From Pseudonocardia nigra (GTDB lineage Bacteria > Actinomycetota > Actinomycetes > Mycobacteriales > Pseudonocardiaceae): a stretch of DNA of 52,010 nt. Below, piece by piece: positions 11,179-21,025 of the stretch. The stretch's first letter is position 1. Every line of letters starts with the position of its first letter. The stretch spans positions 1-52,010 of the forward strand of contig NZ_JAHKRK010000031.1 of NCBI RefSeq assembly GCF_019396355.1, read 5' to 3'. The notes under the pieces are model-generated. The model did no database searches. It had not been told where the DNA came from and worked only from the letters and a program-made list of their open reading frames with translations. A program made the translations under genes and the position numbers.

Positions 11179-12533
11179 GTGCTGGCTCCCCCCGGGCTCT
11201 CCGGATCGTCGTGCGGGTCGTCGGCCGGGTCGTCGGCCGGGTCGTCGGCCGGGTCTTCGGCCGGGTCGTCGGCAGGGTCGTCGTCGGCAGGGCAGCGCCC
11301 GCGCAGCACCTGCCGCTCGGTCATCGCTTCGAGGTCGCCCTGCACCCACTGCGGGGCGCCGAGCGCCGGGAGCTGCGCGCAGGCGAGCTCGAACACGGTG
11401 GCGGCCGCGCGCGCCAGCACCCGGTCGGCCAGGCCGTGCCGGGCGCCGGAGGCCCAGCGACCCTGCGCGGGCTCGCACGCGGCACGGGCGGCGTCGGTGA
11501 CGTGCGCGTCGGACAGCAGGGCGGCGAGCACCGCGACGGGCAGGGCCCACCGGCGCCCCGGCTGGGCGTCGACGTAGCGGATCTCCAGGTGCCCGCGCGG
11601 CCGGACCGGCGGGAACAGCGTGGTCATGTGGTAGTCGAGGTCGGCGGTGGTGGGCGGCACCGGCAGCGCGCCGCGGACCCAGTCGGCGAACGTGACGAGC
11701 TCGGGCACCTGCCACGGCCCCTCCGGGCGGCGCAGGCACAACAGCGGGGTGGCCAGCACCCGGCGGGCCCACGCGGCAGCCGGATCGGCGCTCTCGACAT
11801 CGGACAGCGGCGGCGGCGCGGTGCGGACCGGATCGGCGTGCTGCCAACAGGCCCAGCGCGAGGACTTCCACCCCGTGCGCCTGCCGTGCAGCTGGGGGGA
11901 GTTGGCGAACGCCGCGAGCAGCACCGGGCCGAGGGCGTGCACCGCGGCCCACCGACCGGCGGAGGTTTGCGCCTCCCCCGCGTCGAGGCACACCTGGACG
12001 GCCGCCGTGGAGCACATCCCGCTGCGCCCGTGGGGGCCGAGCCGGTCGAAGGCCTGCTCCATGGCGCGGTAGCGCGGGAGGTCGAGGACGCGGGTGGGCG
12101 GGCGCAGCGGGTCGGCGGCGCGTGGCTGCGGCCGCTGGCCGTGGGAGATGAGGAGATGGTGCAGCGCGTCGGCGTCGGCGCGGACGGTCTGCAGGAGCCC
12201 TGCCAGGTCGGGAAGGGGCGGGCTGGCCAGTTCGATCTGCCCCCCGGGTTCGACGGTGACCGTGGAACCGGCGGGGAGGGGAAGGGCGGGCGAGGACGGG
12301 CGCAGGGACACCGGTGTGTGCGGGCCCAACGCGGCCACCAGTGCGCCCACGTCGGGCGGCGCGCCGGGCGAAGGGGACCGGAGCAGCCATTCCAGCTCCA
12401 CCCCGATCAGCCGCGGGGGCCCGTGCTTGAAACACACCGAGGCGACGTACGCCTCCGCATCCGCACAGTCGCGCAGCACGGACGGGCCGGGATCCGGCGC
12501 GCCCGTGGCGACACCGGCCGACCCCTCTGCCAT
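11175..12533 (-). CDS. egtA: Glutamate-cysteine ligase EgtA
   Basis: About 452 aa. It makes gamma-glutamylcysteine from Glu, Cys and ATP for the EgtB reaction. It belongs to the GCS2/EgtA group: [38 protein letters not shown] and [18 protein letters not shown] are typical. I chose the ATG at 12533 because GGAGGAAG (12552-12545) lies 11 nt upstream. ATGs at 12557 and 12554 are also in frame, and the reading frame stays open to a TTG at 12587. The last 35 residues are a low-complexity PADD repeat encoded by a 12-bp tandem array and probably disordered. It is the first gene of the operon and is divergent from acnR. Confidence 0.93.
   Translation of the reverse strand: MAEGSAGVATGAPDPGPSVLRDCADAEAYVASVCFKHGPPRLIGVELEWLLRSPSPGAPPDVGALVAALGPHTPVSLRPSSPALPLPAGSTVTVEPGGQIELASPPLPDLAGLLQTVRADADALHHLLISHGQRPQPRAADPLRPPTRVLDLPRYRAMEQAFDRLGPHGRSGMCSTAAVQVCLDAGEAQTSAGRWAAVHALGPVLLAAFANSPQLHGRRTGWKSSRWACWQHADPVRTAPPPLSDVESADPAAAWARRVLATPLLCLRRPEGPWQVPELVTFADWVRGALPVPPTTADLDYHMTTLFPPVRPRGHLEIRYVDAQPGRRWALPVAVLAALLSDAHVTDAARAACEPAQGRWASGARHGLADRVLARAAATVFELACAQLPALGAPQWVQGDLEAMTERQVLRGRCPADDDPADDPAEDPADDPADDPADDPHDDPESPGGAST
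11215..11290. repeat. 12-bp tandem repeat in the 3' end of egtA
   Basis: Consecutive near-identical units TCGGCCGGGTCG (plus strand) occupy about 11219-11282, with single-base variants (GTCT, GCAG). Because the unit is 12 bp the frame is preserved and it encodes repeated Pro-Ala-Asp-Asp on the minus strand. Such arrays change length by slippage, so the EgtA tail probably differs among strains. Confidence 0.85.
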
Positions 12534-12619
12534 CGCGACGCCTGCTTCCTCCATCATGGTCGCGAACCTACCCGCGGGGTCCGACAAAATCAGGGCTCAT
12601 TCCACGGCCTCTTCCCAAG

Positions 12620-12649
12620 CCGTACGTACGTCCGGGTTCTCGGTATCCT
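12620..12649 (+). promoter_or_regulatory. Putative AcnR operator and leaderless promoter of acnR
   Basis: Bases 12620-12635 (CCGTACGTACGTCCGG) are, on the minus strand, CCGGAC-N4-GTACGG. The acnA site is CCGGAC-N4-GTACTG, so the two differ by one base outside the spacer. A -10-like TATCCT at 12644-12649 ends 6 nt before the acnR ATG, which predicts a leaderless mRNA. The operator then covers the -35 zone. Autoregulation is inferred. Confidence 0.5.
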
Positions 12650-12655
12650 CGGCGG

Positions 12656-13237
12656 ATGCCCCGCGTCAGCACGGACCAGCTCGCCGCGCGGCGCCGGCAG
12701 ATCCTGGACGGGGCGCGCGGCTGCTTCGCCCGCTACGGCTACGAGGGCGCCACGGTCCGCAGGCTGGAGCAGAGCACCGGGCTGTCCCGGGGGGCGATCT
12801 TCCACCATTTCCGGGACAAGGACGCGCTGTTTCTCGCGCTCGCCGAGCAGGACGCCGAGCGGATGGCCGAGGTCGTCGCCGACCAGGGCCTGGTGCAGGT
12901 CATGCGCGAGCTCCTCGCCTCGCCCGAGACGCTCGACGCCGGCTGGACGGGCACCTTCCTCGAGATCGCCCGCCGTGGCCGCACCGACCCGGGGTTCCGC
13001 GAGCGCTGGCGCGCCCACGCCGAGGCCCTCACCGCCGCCACGCAGGAGCGGCTGGAACGGCAGGCCAGGGCCGGTGTCCTGCGCGACGACGTGCCGATCC
13101 CGGTGCTCGCCCGCTACCTGGAGCTGGTGCTCGAGGGGCTCGTCTCGCAGCTGGCGACGGGGATGGGGGCCGAGGACTCCGCGACGAACCTCTCGGCCGT
13201 GCTGGACCTCGTGGAGGGCACGGTCCGCCGCCGCTGA
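12656..13237 (+). CDS. acnR: TetR-family repressor, AcnR/Rv1474c type
   Basis: 193 aa. The N-terminal helix-turn-helix covers residues 8-55 (RRRQILDGARGCFARYGYEGATVRRLEQSTGLSRGAIFHHFRDKDALF). This stretch, and RMAEVVADQGLVQVMRELL after it, are close to corynebacterial AcnR and M. tuberculosis Rv1474c as I remember them. AcnR represses aconitase synthesis. In those organisms the gene lies beside acn; here it is about 6 kb past the acnA stop codon, with the egt operon between. An AcnR-like site is present in front of both genes. There is no Shine-Dalgarno sequence and a -10 sits just before the ATG, so a leaderless transcript is likely. Confidence 0.85.
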   Translation: MPRVSTDQLAARRRQILDGARGCFARYGYEGATVRRLEQSTGLSRGAIFHHFRDKDALFLALAEQDAERMAEVVADQGLVQVMRELLASPETLDAGWTGTFLEIARRGRTDPGFRERWRAHAEALTAATQERLERQARAGVLRDDVPIPVLARYLELVLEGLVSQLATGMGAEDSATNLSAVLDLVEGTVRRR

Positions 13238-13249
13238 CCCGCCCCGGAC

Positions 13250-13302
13250 GCCAGCAAGGTGACGATACTGCCACTGGACGGCAGTAAGGCCACCTTGCCG
13301 GC
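13250..13302. repeat. Inverted-repeat element A (GCAGCAAGG family)
   Basis: Arms 13250-13273 and 13279-13302 pair with about five mismatches around a 5-nt loop. The element sits between the convergent genes acnR and the ABC exporter, so it could act as a two-way terminator. Its right half (GGCAGTAAGGCCACCTTGCC) is shared with elements at 15421, 21443 and 32596. The words TGGACGGCAG across the loop also occur in the element at 15421. Confidence 0.75.
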
Positions 13303-13329
13303 AGGCGGGGGCGCGCAGTCCGGCGCCCG

Positions 13330-15276
13330 TCAGCCCACCAGGTGCGCCTCGCGGTAGCCTGCGGTGCAGCCGTCGATCCCGCACCCGGCGCCGTCGACGG
13401 CCTCGGCCGCCTCCTCGCCGGCGAACTGCGTGCGGTGCAGCTCCGCGTAGCGGCCGTCGCGGGCGAGCAGCTCCTCGTGCGTGCCCCGCTCGACGATCCG
13501 CCCGTGCTCGACGACCGCGATCTGGTCGGCCGCGCGGATCGTGGACAGCCGGTGGGCGATCACGATGGCCGTCCGCCCGGCGAGGGCCTCGGCCAGCGCG
13601 GCCTGCACGGCGGCCTCGGACTCGGAGTCCAGGTGCGCGGTGGCCTCGTCGAGGATCACGACACGGGGCCGGGCCAGCAGCAGGCGCGCGATGGTGAGCC
13701 GCTGCCGCTCGCCGCCGGAGAGCCGGTAGCCGCGCTCCCCCACGACGGTGTCGAGGCCGTCGGGCAGCGCGTCGAGCAGCTCGCCGAGCCGGGCGCGGCG
13801 CAGCGCGGCGCGGATCTCCTCGTCGGTGGCCTCGGGCGCGGCGTACCGGAGGTTCGCCCGGATCGTGTCGTGGAACAGGTGCCCGTCCTGCGTCACCACG
13901 CCGACGGCCCCGCGGACGGCGGCGAGCCGCAGGTCCCGCACGTCGACGCCGGACAGCTCCACCGCGCCGCCGGCCACGTCGTAGAGCCGGGGGACCAGCG
14001 AGGCGAGCGTGGACTTGCCGGCGCCGGACGACCCGACGAGCGCGACCATCCGCCCGCCGGGCACTTCCAGGTCGACGCCGTGCAGCACCTCCTCGCCGCC
14101 GCGGGTGTCGAGCACCGCCACCTCCTCCAGCGAGGCCAGCGACACCTGCTCGGCGCCGGGGTAGCCGAACCGGACGTCGCGCAGCCGCACCGGCACCGGG
14201 CCGTCGGGCAGGTCCACCGCGTCCGGCCTCTCAGTGATCATCGGCTGCAGGTCGAGGACCTCGAAGACCCGCTCGAACGACACGAGCGCGGTCATGACGT
14301 CGACGCGGGCGTTGGCGAGTGCCGTCATCGGCGTGTACAGGCGGGTGAGCAGCAGGGCGAGCGTGACGACGGTGCCGGCCTCGATCCGGCCGGTCACCGC
14401 GAGGTAGCCGCCGAGGCCGTACACCAGGGCCTGGGCCAGCGCGGAGACCAGCGACAGCGCGGTGACGAACACGCGTGAGACCATCGCCGTGCGCACGCCG
14501 ATGTCGCGCACCCGCTCGGCACGCTCGCCGAAGTCGGCAGCCTCCTCGTCGGGCCTGCCGAAGAGCTTCACCAGCGTGGCGCCGGGCGCGGAGAACCGCT
14601 CGGTCATCTGGTTGCTCATCGACGCGTTGAGGTCGGCGGCCTCCCGGCGCAGGTCGCCGATGCGCCTGCCCATCCGCCGCGCGGGTAGCACGAAGATCGG
14701 CAGCAGGAGGAGCGCCAGCAGCGTGACCTGCCAGGCCAGGGTGATCATCACGGCGAGCGCGAGGACCAGCTGGATGACGTTGCTCAGGACGGCGGCCAGC
14801 GTCGAGGTGATCGCCGACTGGGCGCCGATGACGTCGTTGTTGAGCCTGCTGACCAGCGCCCCCGTGCGGGTGCGGGTGAAGAAGGCGACCGGCATCCGCT
14901 GGACGTGCTCGAACACGGCGCGGCGCAGGTCCACGATCAGCCCCTCGCCGATGCGCGAGGAGAACCATCGCGACGCGAGCCCGACCACGGCCTCCAGGAT
15001 CGCGAGCGCCGCGATGCCCGCGGCCAGCCCGACCACGGTGGCCGCCGCCGCGGAGACCTCCCCGCCCGCCACGATCGCGTTGACCACCCGGCCGGCGAGC
15101 ACCGGCGTGAGCACCCCGACGGTCGCCGAGACGACCGTGAGCAGCAGGAACGCGACCAACCATCGCCGGTAGGGCCGCGCGAACGCCCAGATCCGGCCGA
15201 CCGTGCCCTTCTTCACCGACTTCGGTGCGTCCGCGCCGCGGGCGACCCCCCGCATCATCCGCCCGGCGCTCTCCAT
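13330..15276 (-). CDS. ABC transporter, fused permease and ATPase (exporter type)
   Basis: 648 aa. It is a half-transporter that should dimerise in the cytoplasmic membrane. The N-terminal part holds six helices (from WLVAFLLLTVVSATVGVLTPVLAG to VYGLGGYLAVTGRIEAGTVVTL). The C-terminal ATPase has Walker A GSSGAGKST, the signature LSGGERQR, Walker B VVILDEATAHLD and the switch His in IAHRLSTIRAADQI. The ATG at 15276 has GGAAGGGG upstream. The last 20 residues contain three acidic positions and two Cys (GCGIDGCTAG), an unusual tail. The substrate cannot be told from sequence. In my memory of M. tuberculosis no exporter lies here, so it looks like a lineage insertion. Confidence 0.92.
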   Translation of the reverse strand: MESAGRMMRGVARGADAPKSVKKGTVGRIWAFARPYRRWLVAFLLLTVVSATVGVLTPVLAGRVVNAIVAGGEVSAAAATVVGLAAGIAALAILEAVVGLASRWFSSRIGEGLIVDLRRAVFEHVQRMPVAFFTRTRTGALVSRLNNDVIGAQSAITSTLAAVLSNVIQLVLALAVMITLAWQVTLLALLLLPIFVLPARRMGRRIGDLRREAADLNASMSNQMTERFSAPGATLVKLFGRPDEEAADFGERAERVRDIGVRTAMVSRVFVTALSLVSALAQALVYGLGGYLAVTGRIEAGTVVTLALLLTRLYTPMTALANARVDVMTALVSFERVFEVLDLQPMITERPDAVDLPDGPVPVRLRDVRFGYPGAEQVSLASLEEVAVLDTRGGEEVLHGVDLEVPGGRMVALVGSSGAGKSTLASLVPRLYDVAGGAVELSGVDVRDLRLAAVRGAVGVVTQDGHLFHDTIRANLRYAAPEATDEEIRAALRRARLGELLDALPDGLDTVVGERGYRLSGGERQRLTIARLLLARPRVVILDEATAHLDSESEAAVQAALAEALAGRTAIVIAHRLSTIRAADQIAVVEHGRIVERGTHEELLARDGRYAELHRTQFAGEEAAEAVDGAGCGIDGCTAGYREAHLVG

Positions 15277-15420
15277 GCGCGCGACCCCTTCCGCTTACAC
15301 CGTTGCAACCACTTCACCCAACGCGCGTGGTGCCCCCTTTACTCCCCTCGGCTAGGACGGGCGATCGGCAGAGAGCTGCGACCGTGTGGTGGTCACGCGC
15401 GGGTCCACCTGCACATGACA

Positions 15421-15465
15421 GGAAAGCCACGTTCCTGACGGTGGACGGCAGGAACGTGGCTTTCC
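15421..15465. repeat. Inverted-repeat element B (GCAGCAAAG family)
   Basis: The perfect 17-bp arms are 15421-15437 (GGAAAGCCACGTTCCTG) and 15449-15465, with an 11-nt loop. It lies between echA12 and the ABC exporter gene, both on the minus strand. It shares the AAGCCAC/GTGGCTTT core and the TGGACGGCAG loop word with element A. Confidence 0.8.
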
Positions 15466-15488
15466 GGACGCTCGGACGTCTCCGCGCC

Positions 15489-16295
15489 CTACCCCTCGCC
15501 GGCGGCGAGCGAGCGGAGCCTGCGCAGCTGCGCGGCGCGCTCGGCCGCGAGCGCGCCCGCCGCGTCGAGCCCGTCGTCGACCGCGCTGAGCAGTCCGAGG
15601 GTCTCCGCGGCCGCCTTCGCCGGCACGGCCAGCAGCGCCGCCACGAGCTCGCCGACGGCGGCGTCCAGCTCGCCGGCCGGCACGGCGCGCTGCGCGAGCC
15701 CGCAGGACACGGCCTCCTGCGCGCCCACCCGGCGACCGGTCAGGCAGATGTCCACCGCCCGTGCGTAACCCACGGCGTGCACCAGCGGATGCGTGCCGCC
15801 GAGGTCGGGGACGATGCCCAGCGTGGGCTCGGCCATGCAGAACAGCACGTCGTCGCCCACGACCCGCAGGTCGCAGGCGAGCGCGAGCTGGAAACCGGCG
15901 CCGATGGCATGGCCCTGCACCGCCGCGACGGTGATGCGCGCGGGATGGCGCAGCCACGAGAACCCGGCCTGGAAGGCCGCGATCATCGCGTCCGCCTCGT
16001 CGTCGGGCAGCCGGGCGATTCCGGCGATCCCGGGTAGGCCGTCGACCTCGTCGGCGGTGAAGAACCGCTTGTCCAGGCCGGCGGAGAACGCCCGGCCCTC
16101 GCCCCGGACGACCACGGCCCGCACGTCGGCGGGCAGTGCATCGCCGATGGCGCGCAGGGCCTCCCAGGTGGCGGGCGTCTGCGCGTTCAGGGCCTCCGGA
16201 CGCGCGAGCGAGATCGTCGCCCGCGGACCGTCGACGTCGAGCGCGAGACCACCGCGCCGCAGGAGATCGGGGTCCACCGCCGCCGTCGTCGTCAC
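15489..16295 (-). CDS. Enoyl-CoA hydratase/isomerase family protein (EchA12-like)
   Basis: 268 aa with a crotonase fold. The first oxyanion-hole region is GEGRAFSAGLDKRFF and the second is GHAIGAGFQLALACDLRVV. CMAEPTLGIVPDLGGTHPLVHAVG carries the acidic residue position used in hydration (Glu in AEPTLG). The family acts on acyl-CoA esters in fatty acid or amino acid breakdown; the exact substrate is open. The position next to the small HTH gene and the ABC-F ATPase matches M. tuberculosis Rv1472 (echA12). The GLDKRFF in place of the more common GADL or GGDL is a variation of the first anion hole. Confidence 0.9.
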   Translation of the reverse strand: MTTTAAVDPDLLRRGGLALDVDGPRATISLARPEALNAQTPATWEALRAIGDALPADVRAVVVRGEGRAFSAGLDKRFFTADEVDGLPGIAGIARLPDDEADAMIAAFQAGFSWLRHPARITVAAVQGHAIGAGFQLALACDLRVVGDDVLFCMAEPTLGIVPDLGGTHPLVHAVGYARAVDICLTGRRVGAQEAVSCGLAQRAVPAGELDAAVGELVAALLAVPAKAAAETLGLLSAVDDGLDAAGALAAERAAQLRRLRSLAAGEG

Positions 16296-16320
16296 GGCCG
16301 CAGGCTACCCCCGCGCCGGG

Positions 16321-16530
16321 TTACTTCTTCTTGGTACGGGTGGCGCCGCCGCGGCCGCGCAGGGTCACCCCCGTCTCGCTGAGCACACGGTGGACGAACC
16401 CGTAGGACCGTCCCGTCTGCTCGGCGAGCGCCCGGATGCTGGCGCCCTTCTCGTACTTCTTCTTCAGGTCGGTGGCGAGCTTGTCGCGCTGGGTGCCGGT
16501 GATGCGGGCACCCTTTTTCAGGTCGGCCAC
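16321..16530 (-). CDS. Small helix-turn-helix protein (Rv1473A-like)
   Basis: 69 aa, strongly basic. The GTG start at 16530 has GAGGAGG 8 nt upstream. The sequence ADLKKGARITGTQRDKL starts the protein, followed by a helix-turn-helix core YEKGASIRALAEQTGRSYG and FVHRVLSETGVTLRGRGG, resembling Hin/resolvase-type HTH segments used without a catalytic domain. It ends in a Lys-rich tail. In M. tuberculosis a protein of this kind (Rv1473A) lies between the echA12 and ABC-F genes, as here. It is probably a DNA-binding regulator; the targets are unknown. A symmetrical GTGATCGT site lies upstream. Confidence 0.88.
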   Translation of the reverse strand: MADLKKGARITGTQRDKLATDLKKKYEKGASIRALAEQTGRSYGFVHRVLSETGVTLRGRGGATRTKKK

Positions 16531-16851
16531 GTCCTTGACCTCCTCTACCCGTCCGCGGACCCCCCGCGGCGGATCGTTCCGCTCCCCCCGGTGCGGCAAT
16601 GATCGTTCAGGGTGATACCCGCCAGCCAGGAGATCCACTCGGTGATCGGTGAACGGTACGTCCGAATGGATCACGCGGACGGGTGATCGTTGACAGCGCA
16701 CGATCACCGCGTCGTCACCCCCTCGCCACGGCCCGGTCACCCGGGATGTCGATCGCAGCGCGGGCGGTAGCAGCGGAATCGATCACGCCGACCCGATGCG
16801 GCCGCGCGGGGTGTCCGATCGGGTGGTGTCCGGGTCGCGAGGATCGTCCGA
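16531..16851. other. 321-nt gene-free region with GATCGT/GATCAC words and an inverted repeat
   Basis: No open frame with coding character was seen. The region precedes the small HTH gene and follows the ABC-F gene. It contains repeated TGATCG/CGATCA words (around 16611, 16641, 16672, 16683, 16700 and 16779). The best-ordered pair is GTGATCGT at 16683-16690 and its exact complement ACGATCAC at 16700-16707, spaced by 9 nt. This could be an operator for the HTH protein, which is an inference. Confidence 0.55.
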
Positions 16852-18474
<1,623 letters not shown>

Positions 18475-18600
18475 GAGAAGACTCCCAGTACGTCCGGTCG
18501 GGGGCGATGGCACAAGGGCGGAGGCGCCCACTACCCGATCCGGATCACGTCCCCCAGGCTACCGGCCGCCGCCACCGCATTGCCGACGTAGGGTCGCCGC

Positions 18601-19410
18601 ATGACGGAACTCACTGGTGAGCACGCCGGGCAGGGGGATCTGCAGGGCCGCGCCGCACTCGTGACGGGGGCGAGCCGCGGCATCGGGTTCGCAATCGCCA
18701 CGGAGCTGCACTCGCGCGGCGCCGCCGTGACGATCACCGCCCGCAAGCCCGACGAGCTCGCGGCCGCGGCGGACAAGCTCGTGGCCGACGCCGCGGCCGG
18801 GGCGGCCGACCGCGTACTCGCGGTGGCGGGCAACGCCGGCTCGGCCGAGTCCCGCGAGGAGGCGGTCACACGCACCGTCGAGGCACACGGGAGCCTCGAC
18901 ATCCTGATCAACAACACCGGCATCAACCCCAGCTACGGGTTCCTCATGGACGCCGACCTCGATGCCGTCCGCAAGACCTTCGACACCAACGTCGTCGCCG
19001 CGCTCGCGTTCGTGCAGCTGGCGTACCGGGCGTGGATGGCCGAGCACAGCGGCGCGGTGGTCAACGTCGCATCGGTCGCCGGGCTGCGCAGCTCGGGTGT
19101 CATCCCCGCCTACGGCGCCTCCAAGGCCGCGCTGATCCGGCTCACCGAGGAGCTGGCGTGGCAGCTCGGCCCGAAGATCCGGGTCAACGCCGTCGCGCCC
19201 GCCGTCGTCAAGACGAAGTTCGCCACCGCGCTCTACGCCGAGGGCGAGGACAAGGTGAGCGACGCGTACCCGATGAAGCGTCTCGGCGAGCCGCAGGACG
19301 TGGCGTTGCTGGTCGGCTTCCTCGTCTCCGACGCGGCGTCCTGGATCACCGGCGAGACGGTGCGGGTGGACGGCGGCATCCTCGCGACGGGCAAGATCGG
19401 CTCCGCCTGA
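18601..19410 (+). CDS. Short-chain dehydrogenase/reductase
   Basis: 269 aa. The Rossmann motif is TGASRGIG, and the structural NNAG is present as NNTG (ILINNTGINPSYG). The catalytic Ser lies in VNVASVAGLRSSG and the Tyr-x3-Lys in YGASKAALIRLTEE. The C-terminus is of the FabG-like type (FLVSDAASWITGETVRVDGGI). It should be an NAD(P)-dependent alcohol or ketone oxidoreductase in the cytosol; the substrate is unknown. It starts 126 nt from the divergent ABC-F gene, and a 19-bp palindrome follows its stop codon. Confidence 0.92.
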   Translation: MTELTGEHAGQGDLQGRAALVTGASRGIGFAIATELHSRGAAVTITARKPDELAAAADKLVADAAAGAADRVLAVAGNAGSAESREEAVTRTVEAHGSLDILINNTGINPSYGFLMDADLDAVRKTFDTNVVAALAFVQLAYRAWMAEHSGAVVNVASVAGLRSSGVIPAYGASKAALIRLTEELAWQLGPKIRVNAVAPAVVKTKFATALYAEGEDKVSDAYPMKRLGEPQDVALLVGFLVSDAASWITGETVRVDGGILATGKIGSA

Positions 19411-19417
19411 CGGCGGC

Positions 19418-19459
19418 CGTGAGTGGATACGAGTGCTCCAGCACTCGTATCCACTCACG
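19418..19459. repeat. Perfect 19-bp palindrome between convergent genes (CGTGAGTG family)
   Basis: The arms CGTGAGTGGATACGAGTGC at 19418-19436 and its exact complement at 19441-19459 leave a loop of 4 nt. It lies 8 nt after the SDR stop and 5 nt before the end of the convergent dGTPase gene, a natural place for a two-way terminator. There is no T-run on either side. Confidence 0.88.
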
Positions 19460-19463
19460 AGGG

Positions 19464-20987
19464 CTACAGCACGACGGCGTCGGTCCAAAGGCGGCCGGAC
19501 CGGCCCGTGAGCACGTCGAGCAGCGCGGCGGCCTGCCCGTCGGTCAGCGAGGCGACGTAGTCCATCACCGCGCGGCCGCGGGCCAGCGCCGCCACGTCGG
19601 CGTCCCGGCCGAGCATGCCGTCGGCGGCGAGCGCGGTGTACTCGGAGTGCGCAAGCGCGACGAGGTCGTGCAGCCGCGGGGGCAGCCGTACGGGCTCGAC
19701 GTCGTCGGTGAGCCAGTCGTCCAGCGCCCCGACCAGCCCGGCCAGCACGGTGGCCTGCCCGCGCTGGTGCGAGGCGAGGTCGGCGCGCTGCAGCACGAAC
19801 CGGTGGTGGACGAACTTCAGCACCGCCACCTCGTGCCAGGGCACGGTCGCGAGCGTGACGGGCGCGGCCCGCACCGGCGGGTCGGGCAGCACGCGCACCC
19901 CGGCGACGAGGCGGGCGGTCCACCGGGCGGAGAACTCCGCCACCGCCCGCTCGGCGGCCATCGACCCGTCGAACGGGACGGCGAGCAGCCCGTCCACCAG
20001 CTCCTCGCGGACGAGCGCGACGGACTCGGCGAACGCGTCGTCGTCGACGGCCCAGCCGTCCTTGTCGTGCAACCGGCGGCGCAGCCGCTCCAGGTCGGAG
20101 CCCGGGCGCAGCGGGCCGAGGCCCGACGGTGCGGCCGCCGCGAGCGCGGGCCGGTCGCGCAGCCAGCCGCCCAGCTCGGTGGCGACGCCCGCCTGCTGGA
20201 GGACGCCGACGCGGTGGAAGTCCTCCAGGTCGTGGATCGCGTAGGCGATGTCGTCGGCGGTGTCCATCACCGCGGCCTCGACGGTCTGCTGCCACGGGCC
20301 GATCGGGCCGGCGAACACCTCGCGGCTCGCCCGCAGGTCGTCGAGCTCCGTGACGTAACAGGAGAACTTGGCCGATCCCGCGGCCGGGGCCGAGGGCAGC
20401 GGCCCGCCACCGCGCGGCGGGAGTGCTGCGGCGCTCGGGTGCGGGTCCGGGTGGGCGGTGCGGGCCCACGGGTACTTCAGGACCGCCGCCCGCACCGCCG
20501 CGGTCAGGTCGAGGCCGGTGCCCGCCGGGCCGTGCAGGTCGGTGGTGGTGATGATCCGGAAGCTCTGCGCGTTGCCCTCGAACCCGTCCGGCAACCCGAG
20601 CCGCTCCCGGCCGAGCCGGTCGAGCACCTGCTCGCCCAGGTGCCCGAACGGCGGGTGCCCCAGGTCGTGGGCGAGAGCGGCCGCCTCGACGACGTCGGGG
20701 TCGCAGCCGCCGAGCGCCTCGAGGGCCGCGGCCGTCTCCGGGTCGCCCGTCAGCCGTTCCGCGATCGCGCGCGCCACCTGGGCCACCTGCAGGCTGTGCG
20801 TGAGCCGGTTGTGCACCAGCAGCCCGGAGCCGGTGGGGCTCACCACCTGTGTCACCCCGGCCAGGCGCGCGAAGAACGGAGACGCCACGACGCGGTCCCG
20901 GTCGACCCGGAAGGGGCTCGCCGCGAGGCCGGCCCCGGTCTCCCCCGCGACCGCCCGCCGCGCCGCCCGCCCACTCTGATCACCCAC
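19464..20987 (-). CDS. dgt: Deoxyguanosinetriphosphate triphosphohydrolase-like protein
   Basis: 507 aa. It belongs to the HD superfamily and should cleave dNTPs to the deoxynucleoside and triphosphate. The metal site is visible: His in NRLTHSLQVAQVARAIAERL, the HD pair in AALAHDLGHPPFGHLGEQVL, and the Asp in DTADDIAYAIHDLEDF. It is longer than the roughly 430 aa I expect, mainly through a Pro/Gly-rich segment after KYPWARTAHPDPHPS and added residues in the second half. The GTG at 20987 starts a sensible N-terminus (GDQSGRAARR), but no Shine-Dalgarno sequence is seen, so the start is uncertain. It is divergent from the lycopene cyclase gene, with only tens of bases between them. Confidence 0.9.
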   Translation of the reverse strand: MGDQSGRAARRAVAGETGAGLAASPFRVDRDRVVASPFFARLAGVTQVVSPTGSGLLVHNRLTHSLQVAQVARAIAERLTGDPETAAALEALGGCDPDVVEAAALAHDLGHPPFGHLGEQVLDRLGRERLGLPDGFEGNAQSFRIITTTDLHGPAGTGLDLTAAVRAAVLKYPWARTAHPDPHPSAAALPPRGGGPLPSAPAAGSAKFSCYVTELDDLRASREVFAGPIGPWQQTVEAAVMDTADDIAYAIHDLEDFHRVGVLQQAGVATELGGWLRDRPALAAAAPSGLGPLRPGSDLERLRRRLHDKDGWAVDDDAFAESVALVREELVDGLLAVPFDGSMAAERAVAEFSARWTARLVAGVRVLPDPPVRAAPVTLATVPWHEVAVLKFVHHRFVLQRADLASHQRGQATVLAGLVGALDDWLTDDVEPVRLPPRLHDLVALAHSEYTALAADGMLGRDADVAALARGRAVMDYVASLTDGQAAALLDVLTGRSGRLWTDAVVL

Positions 20988-21025
20988 GGCGGCAGCGTAT
21001 GTCCCGACCGCGGTACAACGGGCGG

